From: Bacteroidia bacterium
GTDB lineage: Bacteria; Bacteroidota; Bacteroidia; Bacteroidales; UBA12481
Assembly: GCA_026391235.1 (NCBI GenBank)
Contig: JAPLDV010000756.1
Span: 1-6,826 of the forward strand
DNA: 6,826 nt
Direction: 5' to 3'
The notes beneath the pieces were generated by a model. It was not told where the DNA came from, made no database searches, and was given only the letters and a program-made list of their open reading frames with translations. This document shows, in pieces, positions 1 to 6,053 of the stretch. Numbering within the stretch: position 1 is the first letter of the stretch; every line of letters begins with the position of its first letter. Position numbers and translations under genes: made by a program.

Positions 1-1
1 T

Positions 2-1363
2 GTCAGGATTAAAAACTACCAGCCGGGCAGCGATCCCGGTTTGACGGCACTATATTATCAGTTTGGCCGCTATCTGATCATCAGCTGCTCGCGGCCGGGG
101 AGCCAGCCGGCCAACCTGCAGGGAATCTGGAGCGACAACCTGCAGCCTGCATGGAGCGCCAACTGGACACTCAACTGCAATGCCGAGATCAATTACTGGC
201 CGGTGGAGCAGGGGAACCTTTCGGAATGTCATCTGCCGCTAATTGAAATGACCAAAGAACTGAGCGTCGATGGTGCCCGTACAGCAAAAATCATGTATAA
301 TGCCGGCGGCTGGGTGGCCCATCACAATGCTGATATCTGGCGCCAGACATCCCCCGTGGGCGGCACCGGACTGTGGGCCATTTATCAGGTTGGCGGAGCC
401 TGGCTCTGTCATCACGTATGGGAGCATTATGAATTTACGCTGGATGAGGATTATCTCCGTGAGGTATACCCGCTTTTAAAAGGTGCTGCACAGTTTTATC
501 TCGATAATTTGCAGCAGGATGCCGATGGTTATTGGGTTACCTCACCGGCCGAATCCTTCGAAAACCAATTCCGGAAGCCTGATGGGACCGTCGGATGGGC
601 CTGTATGGGCCCCACACAGGATATGCAGATCATCCGCGATCTGTTCACAAATTGCATGCAGGCAGCATCGATCCTTAAAACAGATCAGGAGTTCATCAAC
701 CAGGTTAAACTCAAGCTTGACAAACTGCTGCCGATGCGTATCTCACCGACAAACGGACAGCTTCAGGAGTGGAAGGACGACTGGGATGCAGCCGATCCGA
801 GAGGAGGCCAGGTTGCACATGGCTGGGGGCTTGCCGTGGGGAATCAGATCTCGCCCCGCGAAACACCTGAGCTGGCGGCAGCATTCCGTAAAACCCTCGA
901 ATACCGTAAACCCTGGGAAAGCTATAATGCCGGCAGTTGGGTGGGGAGTTTTCCCGCACGGTTCTGGGTTAGGCTATATGACGGACCAATGGCCCAGACT
1001 GTGATGGACCGTCACTTGAAACTTGCAGTCTTTCCAAACCTGACCTCCAAATTCGTCGATACATTCTGGGAGATCGACGGTAACCTCGGAATTGCCGCAT
1101 CCATAGGGGAAATGCTCCTTCAGAGCCATACGGGCGAAATCGTACTTCTCCCTGCCTTGTCTCCCAAATATCCGGATGGGGAAGTCAGAGGCCTCTGCGC
1201 CCGCGGAGGATTTGTCGCAGATCTGAAATGGATGAAGGGAAAACCGGTTAATGTGGCAATAACTGCGAAAAAGAACGGTTCTTGCAAAGTACGGTATCTG
1301 GAAAAAACAAAAGTATTCCAGATGAAAGCCGGCGAAACAATTAAAGTTACCGGGTTGTTTTAA
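2..1363 (+). CDS. GH95 family alpha-L-fucosidase/alpha-L-galactosidase, 5'-truncated by window edge
   Basis: The reading frame is open from base 2, so the gene starts upstream; 453 residues are visible of a family that usually has about 750-850. A TTG at 41 is in frame but lies inside conserved sequence and is not the start. The visible part covers the (alpha/alpha)6 catalytic barrel and the C-terminal beta domain; the N-terminal beta-sandwich and signal peptide are missing. Landmarks are YQFGRYLIISCSRPG and PANLQGIW (nt 56-130), NCNAEINYWP with the two Asn that position the water (codons 173 and 179), SFEN with the likely general-acid Glu (codon 560), and EIDGN with the likely base Asp (codon 1076), followed by EMLLQSH and LLPALSP. 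GH95 enzymes are inverting exo-enzymes that remove alpha-1,2-L-fucose or L-galactose from glycans, usually in the periplasm. The common RHxSHL segment is replaced by GGQVAHGW, so the exact substrate is open. The family call is firm. Confidence 0.93.
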   Translation, partial: VRIKNYQPGSDPGLTALYYQFGRYLIISCSRPGSQPANLQGIWSDNLQPAWSANWTLNCNAEINYWPVEQGNLSECHLPLIEMTKELSVDGARTAKIMYNAGGWVAHHNADIWRQTSPVGGTGLWAIYQVGGAWLCHHVWEHYEFTLDEDYLREVYPLLKGAAQFYLDNLQQDADGYWVTSPAESFENQFRKPDGTVGWACMGPTQDMQIIRDLFTNCMQAASILKTDQEFINQVKLKLDKLLPMRISPTNGQLQEWKDDWDAADPRGGQVAHGWGLAVGNQISPRETPELAAAFRKTLEYRKPWESYNAGSWVGSFPARFWVRLYDGPMAQTVMDRHLKLAVFPNLTSKFVDTFWEIDGNLGIAASIGEMLLQSHTGEIVLLPALSPKYPDGEVRGLCARGGFVADLKWMKGKPVNVAITAKKNGSCKVRYLEKTKVFQMKAGETIKVTGLF

Positions 1364-1381
1364 ATCTAAATATTAAAAGAA

Positions 1382-2143
1382 ATGCGATTAATTAGAATTC
1401 CATTTGCCCTGATATTGACAGGGTTCGTGATGTTGAATGCATCCTGCGACGTTCTGAATCAGGTAGTTACAACAGTCGATCAGTCAGGAGGTAAGCTAAC
1501 CACTGACCAGGTTGCTCAAGGTTTGAAAGAAGCTTTAAAAGTTGGGACCGACGTGGCAGTTAAAAAGCTTAATGCAACTGATGGCTATTATCTCGACCAG
1601 ATCGTGAAGATTCTTCTTCCGCCAGAAACACAAGAGCTGGTAACTTATGCCAGGAAAGTTCCAGGCATGGATAAGCTGATCTCGGATGTGGTACTGCAGA
1701 TTAATCGCTCTGCTGAAGATGCAGCGAAACAGGCGGCTCCTATCTTTGTGAATGCCATTACCTCCATGACGATCGGAGATGCATGGGGAATTCTGAACGG
1801 GGCCGATACCGCAGCTACCGGTTATTTGCGTGAAAAAACGTTTGCCCAGCTGTTTAACCTCTATCGTCCCAGTGTTAAGAATTCGCTCGATAAGCCCATC
1901 GTGGCAGGGGTCTCGGCAAATCAGTCGTGGAACCAGCTGACTAAAAATTGGAACCAGTTTGCAGGTTCAATTGCCGGTAAATTGCTCAGTGTTAAGCAGA
2001 TCAATTACACATTGGATGAATATGTCACGAAACAGGCACTGCGTGGTTTGTTTATAAAGGTCAAGGATCAGGAAAAGCTCATCCGAACCGATATCAATGC
2101 GCGTACAAGCGACCTTCTGAGAAGGGTTTTTGGTAACAGATGA
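1382..2143 (+). CDS. DUF4197 domain-containing lipoprotein
   Basis: This 253-residue protein starts with a short basic stretch and a hydrophobic segment ending in LNASC, so Cys22 is the probable lipidation site and the mature protein is likely anchored to a membrane. The rest is one DUF4197 domain of normal length. Recognisable segments are GLKEALKVGTDVAV (47-60), NRSAEDAA (108-115), APIF (119-122), MTIGDA (129-134), ILNGADTAATGY (137-148), YVTKQALRGLF (214-224) and ARTSDLLRRVFG (240-251). The family is widespread in Bacteroidetes and Proteobacteria and has no established function. It begins 18 bp after the GH95 stop and could be co-transcribed with it, but DUF4197 genes are not typical partners of glycosidases, so a functional link is doubtful. 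There is no Shine-Dalgarno sequence, only an A/T-rich leader, as is normal for Bacteroidetes. The lipobox is slightly atypical (Asn at -3). Confidence 0.9.
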   Translation: MRLIRIPFALILTGFVMLNASCDVLNQVVTTVDQSGGKLTTDQVAQGLKEALKVGTDVAVKKLNATDGYYLDQIVKILLPPETQELVTYARKVPGMDKLISDVVLQINRSAEDAAKQAAPIFVNAITSMTIGDAWGILNGADTAATGYLREKTFAQLFNLYRPSVKNSLDKPIVAGVSANQSWNQLTKNWNQFAGSIAGKLLSVKQINYTLDEYVTKQALRGLFIKVKDQEKLIRTDINARTSDLLRRVFGNR

Positions 2144-2167
2144 CCCAAAAAAAGTGTATCTTTTGGG
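2144..2167 (+). terminator. Weak terminator-like hairpin after the DUF4197 gene
   Basis: Immediately after the stop codon, CCCAAAA (2144-2150) and TTTTGGG (2161-2167) form a perfect 7-bp stem around a 10-nt loop. There is no T-run after the stem, so it is not a canonical intrinsic terminator. It may only protect the mRNA 3' end, or be chance. Confidence 0.3.
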
Positions 2168-2207
2168 ATGAATGATGATTAAAAGTTAAACAAATTGATT
2201 ATGAATT

Positions 2208-2468
2208 ATGGGCAGATTTGATCGATTTTGTCAGAGCTGCGGCATGCCGATGGAAAAAGATCCGGGGCAGGGTGGCACGGAAAAGGATGGCTCCAGGAGC
2301 ACAACCTATTGCAGTCTGTGCTATGCAGAAGGCAGTTTTAAGGACAATTTCCAATCCTCCAAAGAGATGGTGAAATTCGTTAAGGGGATCCTCAAAGAAC
2401 AGGGCCACGGGCCATTGAAGAGATGGTTCTATACCTCACATATACCGCAGCTGGGGAGGTGGAAATAA
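2208..2468 (+). CDS. Small putative zinc-ribbon protein
   Basis: This is an 86-residue soluble protein. The N-terminal half holds two Cys pairs, CQSCGMP (Cys8, Cys11) and YCSLCY (Cys35, Cys38), which is the four-cysteine metal site and spacing of the putative zinc-ribbon family Pfam PF12674; the CQSCGMP-to-YCSLCYAEGSF pattern is very characteristic. The C-terminal half contains a short helical stretch (KEMVKFVKGILKEQ) and a basic, aromatic tail. Proteins of this family are stand-alone or fused to other domains and their role is not established. The ATG at 2208 is chosen because it lies just before the first Cys pair; an ATG at 2201 is in another frame. It has no Shine-Dalgarno sequence, stands 64 bp from the gene before it, and is followed by the inverted-repeat element at 2471. 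Confidence 0.85.
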   Translation: MGRFDRFCQSCGMPMEKDPGQGGTEKDGSRSTTYCSLCYAEGSFKDNFQSSKEMVKFVKGILKEQGHGPLKRWFYTSHIPQLGRWK

Positions 2469-2470
2469 GA

Positions 2471-2666
2471 GTTATCGGTTGTCGGTTATCGGTTGTGGTT
2501 TGGCGGAATTCCAGGTAGTGTCTATGGGTCCCCCCCTCCGCCTTACTTTCGGGGGTTGACTGGTGTACTTGTCACGCCTGAAGCTGCCTTGACCGGGATG
2601 AAAATAGCTGCAAAAAGCAGTAATGCTTACTTTAGCGAAGCCAACTGATAACCGACAACCGACAAC
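2471..2666. repeat. MITE-like intergenic element with imperfect 25-bp terminal inverted repeats
   Basis: The left end (2471-2495) and right end (2642-2666) are inverted copies matching at 23 of 25 positions, with a perfect core of 14 bp (2477-2490 versus 2647-2660). Each end is itself built of alternating GGTTATC and GGTTGTC-type steps, so it is also a short internal direct repeat. Between them lies a C-rich/G-rich hairpin (2534-2555, 6-bp stem with one bulged T and a 9-nt loop) and a small CTGC/GCAG hairpin (2608-2614 area). No credible coding sequence is present. It fills the whole gap between the zinc-ribbon gene and the amidotransferase gene. The short length with matching ends and no gene is what a non-autonomous mobile element or an interspersed repeat looks like; no clear target-site duplication was seen. 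Confidence 0.6.
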
Positions 2667-2691
2667 CAGCAAACTGTAGATCTTTACACCC

Positions 2692-3402
2692 ATGACCCTT
2701 GGCCTCCTCATCTGCGACCATGCCCGAAAAGACCTGAACCATCCTGATGGCAGCTATCCCGAGATGTTCCGGCGAATTTTGCCGGACTTTGAATTTACCG
2801 ATTATTATGTGTGTGACGGGGTTTTTCCCAGATCACCTGCTGAGTGCGATGGCTGGCTCATCAGCGGATCGCGTTTATCCGTTTATGATGATGTTGCCTG
2901 GATAATTCGGCTCAAAGAATTCACCAGGGAGATAGCCAAAGCCGGAAAACCCTGTATCGGTATTTGCTTTGGCCACCAGATGATCGGTGCGGCGCTTGGC
3001 GGAGTGGTCAGGAAAGCCGAAACCGGGTGGTGTATTGGCGTGCATGAATTTGAAATATTGGAGCAATTACCTTGGATGTCTCCATCGCTTGAGAACGCCA
3101 GCCTCCTGATGATGTGCCAGGACCAGGTAGTGGAACTTCCGCCGGAAACCACCTTGCTTGCCTGGTCGCCCCTGTGCCCCAACGCAGTGATCAGGGTCGG
3201 GAATAATATGCTGGGCATCCAGGGGCATCCGGAATTCTCGGTTGATTTTGAACACAAATTGATGCAGGCCAATGCGCAATATCTGGGAGCTGACCAGGTA
3301 AGTGCAGGAATTGAAAGCCTTGAACAACATGTTCACAGTGAGGAGGTTGCTTTATGGATGACCGCGTTCTTACGACCGGAGAGCGTGGGAATCCCGAACT
3401 GA
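2692..3402 (+). CDS. Class I (type 1) glutamine amidotransferase, stand-alone
   Basis: This 236-residue cytoplasmic protein has the complete class I GATase core. The nucleophile elbow is GICFGHQMIG with catalytic Cys92; the other triad residues are His179 and Glu181 in IQGHPEFS. SGSRLSVYDD (58-67) corresponds to the oxyanion-side loop seen in GMP-synthase-like amidotransferases. Such enzymes hydrolyse glutamine to glutamate and pass ammonia to an acceptor; the stand-alone GMP-synthase-like group also includes gamma-glutamyl hydrolase or peptidase-type members. No synthase domain is fused and none is encoded next to it, so the acceptor substrate cannot be told. The ATG at 2692 opens directly on the first beta strand (TLGLLICDH), which supports it; no Shine-Dalgarno sequence precedes it. 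The gene starts 25 bp after the inverted-repeat element, so its promoter may lie inside or right at the end of that repeat. Confidence 0.92.
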   Translation: MTLGLLICDHARKDLNHPDGSYPEMFRRILPDFEFTDYYVCDGVFPRSPAECDGWLISGSRLSVYDDVAWIIRLKEFTREIAKAGKPCIGICFGHQMIGAALGGVVRKAETGWCIGVHEFEILEQLPWMSPSLENASLLMMCQDQVVELPPETTLLAWSPLCPNAVIRVGNNMLGIQGHPEFSVDFEHKLMQANAQYLGADQVSAGIESLEQHVHSEEVALWMTAFLRPESVGIPN

Positions 3403-3598
3403 TCGCTACTTACTGGGAGCTGTTTATCGGATTTCTTTCCAGCAGGAACAACAGGCTCGTGTGGGGTACGATGATGGTGCCAAATTAGAAAACACGCTCG
3501 ATTACCAGTCTGCGGTTTACCTGATCATCCAATTTGAAAGGGTTGCTTTATTTGTGTTCGCTGAGTATCTTTACGCAACCAAACAAACCCGATCCACC

Positions 3599-4813
3599 AT
3601 GTCAGATCTCAATAAATTTCAAATCCCGGCATTAGCACTGCTCATGCTTGTGCTGGCCTGCACATCCTCCCCAAAGGATGATTCGGTTGTAATGACTACA
3701 GTCGGCGATGACAAAGTGCCCATCATTTATGTCGACAAGATCAGTGATAAAACGGAGGTGAAACTCACCGACTGGCTGGAGGGCCTCCGGTTCATTCCAT
3801 TGGAAACCAACAAACAATGCACGTTTGATTACACCATGAGGGTGTATGTCGGGAAGGAATACATCCTGATTTCCACCATCAGCAAAGGCATCCTGATGTT
3901 CGACCAGAATGGAAAATTTGTCAAAAATCTGGCATCGCATGGCAAAGGTCCGGGCGAACTGATGGATGCCAACCGGAACATTTTCGTGGATGAAAAAAAC
4001 GATAAACTTTATGTCACGGATTTTTCACTGATGACAGACCGGATGATTGTATATGATATAAAAACAGGGCATTATAATAACATTCCGATCATGCACAGGG
4101 GGCCCGAAATCGGCATCCGGGATATTATTGTCCGCGACGACAGCATCATGTACATCACCACCATGCAGGTTCAAAGGGGTAAATCCGATTGCCCGCTATT
4201 CTGCCAGACTACTTCGGGAAAACTTTTGTGGGAGATAAAAAAGACCCATCCCCTCGGACTGACCGATGCCTCCATCCAGATGACGAACGACCGGATATTC
4301 ATGTATTATAACTTTGTTCAGGATACCACCTGGCTGGTCGACGGTCAGCGGTTAAAACCGGTTGTTATTGTCAGTTCGGATAAGGGACGAGCCTATTTTG
4401 AGGAAATACCCGGGAATGTGTATGTCGGATTGAGCCCCATAAATGATCATCTGTTCCAGGGCAGCCAGTCTGCTGTGAAGGAAGTGGTTAAGGATGAAAG
4501 ATATGGCGGGAACCGTGCTGAATATACCGACCGTGAAAATTTCATTTTTGATACAAAAACGAACCGCGCCCGGGCAATCGGGGAAATTAAAAATGATTTT
4601 CTCGGAAGCAATGAAAAATTCTATCCGCAGTTTCATCACAACGGAGTGGCTACCATAACTTACCAGGCACTTGACCTTCGCGAAATTGCGGATTCGGTTT
4701 CGAAGCTGCCGGATATTTCAAAGGAACTTAAGGCGCGGATGGAGCATATTCTTAAAACGGTGGATGAAAACGATAATCCGGTTTTGTTGGTGGGGAAACT
4801 TCGGAAGTTGTAA
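3599..4813 (+). CDS. 6-bladed beta-propeller lipoprotein (DUF5128-like)
   Basis: I place the start at the ATG at 3599, giving 404 residues, because it is followed at once by a lipoprotein signal: a short N-region, the hydrophobic ALALLMLVLAC and lipobox Cys21. The frame is open further upstream (a GTG at 3461 would add 46 residues), but that extension would bury the signal peptide. After a Ser/Asp linker comes LEGLRFIPLETN (about 60-71), then ILMFDQNGKFVKNL followed by SHGKGPGEL (about 98-121). These are hallmarks of the Bacteroidetes 6-bladed beta-propeller family (PF17170). Propeller blades run to the C-terminus. Members are envelope-anchored, usually on the periplasmic or outer side, and their ligands are mostly unknown. 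The 196 bp upstream hold no confident gene. A TAtcTTTa at 3566-3573 resembles the Bacteroidetes -7 box TAnnTTTG but lacks a good -33 TTTG, so a promoter there is only possible. Confidence 0.86.
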   Translation: MSDLNKFQIPALALLMLVLACTSSPKDDSVVMTTVGDDKVPIIYVDKISDKTEVKLTDWLEGLRFIPLETNKQCTFDYTMRVYVGKEYILISTISKGILMFDQNGKFVKNLASHGKGPGELMDANRNIFVDEKNDKLYVTDFSLMTDRMIVYDIKTGHYNNIPIMHRGPEIGIRDIIVRDDSIMYITTMQVQRGKSDCPLFCQTTSGKLLWEIKKTHPLGLTDASIQMTNDRIFMYYNFVQDTTWLVDGQRLKPVVIVSSDKGRAYFEEIPGNVYVGLSPINDHLFQGSQSAVKEVVKDERYGGNRAEYTDRENFIFDTKTNRARAIGEIKNDFLGSNEKFYPQFHHNGVATITYQALDLREIADSVSKLPDISKELKARMEHILKTVDENDNPVLLVGKLRKL

Positions 4814-4930
4814 TTCGTCCCATCATTCTGTCACATTTTTTTGTCTGTAGCCGGATGGCAGTGTGGCTCCATTTGCCGGTTCAAATATGGGATCAGCGAT
4901 TCAAGGCGCATGCCTTAACTTTCTCTTAGG

Positions 4931-5083
4931 CCGGGATCCGCCTCACCCCCAACCGAATAATCGTGCTCCGGGCCGGGATCCGCCTCACCCCCGGCGCACT
5001 CATGCTCTGCGCCTTGATCCGCCTCACCCCCGGCGCACTCATGCTCTGCGCCTTGATCCGCCTCACCCCCGGCCCCTCTCCCG
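4931..5083 (+). repeat. Left array of GC-rich repeat units beside the DUF559 gene (4 units)
   Basis: The 16-bp core GATCCGCCTCACCCCC occurs four times, at 4935, 4977, 5016 and 5055, with steps of 42, 39 and 39 bp. The two middle units (4977-5015 and 5016-5054) are identical over 39 bp. The first two cores are preceded by CCGG and the last two by CCTT. The innermost unit continues as GGCCCCTCTCCCG to 5083, one base from the DUF559 stop codon. Open frames through this array read as Arg/Pro/His-rich repeats such as DPPHPRRTHALRL and are not genes. The stretch 4814-4930 between the propeller gene and the array holds no recognisable gene, only a T-run at 4835-4842 without a stem and a small AAGGC/GCCTT hairpin near 4905-4918. 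Confidence 0.9.
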
Positions 5084-5084
5084 A

Positions 5085-5528
5085 TTAAACGCCACTTTGG
5101 TCGTTTTGCAGGAAGCTGAGATCTAGCCTGGAATCATGATTAAGCGGGCTTCTGCCCGACGATGGAAGACTGTGCAAGGTTTTCAGAATATCGTGGAGAA
5201 CCCGGTCAAGGTCAAAAAGAATTTCATCGTTTTTAAATCGCATGACGATAAATCCATGCCCTTCCAGTTCATCATCGCGTTGTTTATCTGAGTCTTGCGC
5301 TGAGGGTGCATTATGATAAGGCCCATCAATCTCAATGCATAGTCTTTTATCAGAACAATAAAAATCAACAATGATTTCATTCAGAAAATGTTGACGCCTG
5401 ATTTTGAAGCCGCCCAACTGTCTGTTCCTCACATGATACCAAAGAATTTTCTCAGCTTTGGTCTGATTTCTTCTCAACTCCCTGGCTTTGGTTACACGTC
5501 GTGGACCATCATAATATAGGTATACCAT
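5085..5528 (-). CDS. DUF559 domain endonuclease (Vsr-like, PD-(D/E)xK type)
   Basis: The start at 5528 gives 147 residues and an N-terminus (MVYLYYDG...) typical of the family; an in-frame ATG at 5555 would add nine residues. The domain runs from about residue 17 to 118: ARELRRNQTKAEKILW with Glu26, LGGFKIRRQHFLNEIIVDFYC with Asp55, LCIEIDGPYH with Glu66, Asp68 and His72, and GFIVMRFKNDEIL with Arg97. All expected acidic residues are present, so the nuclease looks intact. The family (PF04480) is related to very-short-patch-repair endonucleases; its biological role and DNA target are not established. The last 25 or so residues are an unconserved tail ending one base from the left repeat array. 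The gene is opposite in strand to every other gene here and is enclosed by inverted copies of one repeat, suggesting gene and repeats travel as a unit. AAtgTTTG (minus strand, 5581-5588) is a possible -7 box. Confidence 0.9.
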   Translation of the reverse strand: MVYLYYDGPRRVTKARELRRNQTKAEKILWYHVRNRQLGGFKIRRQHFLNEIIVDFYCSDKRLCIEIDGPYHNAPSAQDSDKQRDDELEGHGFIVMRFKNDEILFDLDRVLHDILKTLHSLPSSGRSPLNHDSRLDLSFLQNDQSGV

Positions 5529-5639
5529 GTTAATTGCTTTCAGATATAGATGCATTTATTAAGGCCTGGTGGAAATTTTGCAAACATTTTCGATGGTAAA
5601 AACTTTTCGACTAAATAGAAAGTTATGCAAATGCTGACT

Positions 5640-5788
5640 CCCCTCTCCCGTGAACGGAGCGCTAGCGTAGTGAGCGCGGGAGAGGGGCCGGGGGTGAGGC
5701 GGATCCAGACGCGGAGCACGAGAGGGGCCGGGGGTGAGGCGGATCAATGCACGGAGCACGAGAATGCCGGGGGTGAGGCGTATCCCGG
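5640..5788 (-). repeat. Right array of the same repeat units, inverted (3 units plus hairpin)
   Basis: The core GGGGGTGAGGCGGATC, the reverse complement of the left array's core, occurs at 5690 and 5730 and, with one change (GTATC), at 5769; steps are 40 and 39 bp. The 29 bp at 5677-5705 are a perfect inverted copy of 5055-5083. The array begins with CCCTCTCCCG-type sequence at 5640-5650, which pairs perfectly (11 bp) with 5677-5687 to make a hairpin whose loop contains an inner GCGCT/AGCGC stem. The stretch 5556-5639 between the DUF559 start and this array is A/T-rich and would hold the gene's promoter. The frame running through the array on the minus strand reads as Pro/Arg-rich repeats and is not a gene. 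Confidence 0.9.
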
Positions 5789-5824
5789 AAAATGAGAATT
5801 TTGAAGTACAAGGCACAACAAAGA

Positions 5825-5930
5825 TGAGATTCGAGAACCAATTCTGAATTTTGAAATTACATATTCAAGTGTGCACTGCGCCTGACTTGGATCTTCCACT
5901 TCAGAATTCAAAACTGGTCCTCGAATCTCA
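5825..5930. repeat. Large imperfect palindrome with 31-bp arms
   Basis: The arms 5825-5855 and 5900-5930 are inverted copies matching at 27 of 31 positions, including a perfect terminal run of 11 bp containing GAGATTCGAG. The 44-nt centre can fold again through CAAGT/ACTTG. The arm contains GAATTTTGAA (5846-5855), which also occurs 50 bp earlier (5796-5805). The remainder of the gap up to 6053 is a low-complexity C/A/T stretch (5940-5982, CCATC and ATTCC steps) and nine T residues (5983-5991), then the leader of the next gene; no further gene was seen. Confidence 0.65.
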
Positions 5931-6053
5931 ACCATTATATTTCAATACCCCCATCCATCCCATCATTCCCCCATTCCATCACTTTTTTTTTATCCTGATC
6001 CTGATTGATTGTTATTTGGTGGCGAAATAGAAAATCGACCTAAATTGTGCCTT

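Noticed and set aside
483..1004. 173-codon plus-strand frame inside the GH95 gene
   Set aside because: Shadow frame; the GH95 frame has the conserved catalytic motifs throughout, and the shadow has a biased Ser/Arg/Pro composition.
2472..2711. Minus-strand frame of 79 codons
   Set aside because: It is made of the inverted-repeat element (VVGCRLSVG and QPITDNR are its two ends read through) and overlaps the amidotransferase start.
3461..3598. Longer start (GTG) for the propeller lipoprotein
   Set aside because: The extension would place 46 non-signal residues before a clear lipoprotein signal peptide and lipobox Cys; the ATG at 3599 explains the sequence better.
4835..4842. Intrinsic terminator after the propeller gene
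   Set aside because: There is a T-run but no convincing GC-rich stem directly before it.
4935..5070. CRISPR-like array of four spaced repeats
   Set aside because: The intervening sequences are the same in the middle units, only four units exist, steps vary, the arrays are mirrored around a gene, and no cas gene is present.
4863..5126. Plus-strand frame of 87 codons with DPPHPRRTHALRL repeats
   Set aside because: It is a translation of the GC-rich repeat array; the 39-bp period keeps the frame open. It has no family resemblance and overlaps the DUF559 C-terminus.
5559..5816. Minus-strand frame of 85 codons rich in Pro and Arg
   Set aside because: It runs through the right repeat array and A/T-rich spacer and translates the same repeat; not a plausible protein.
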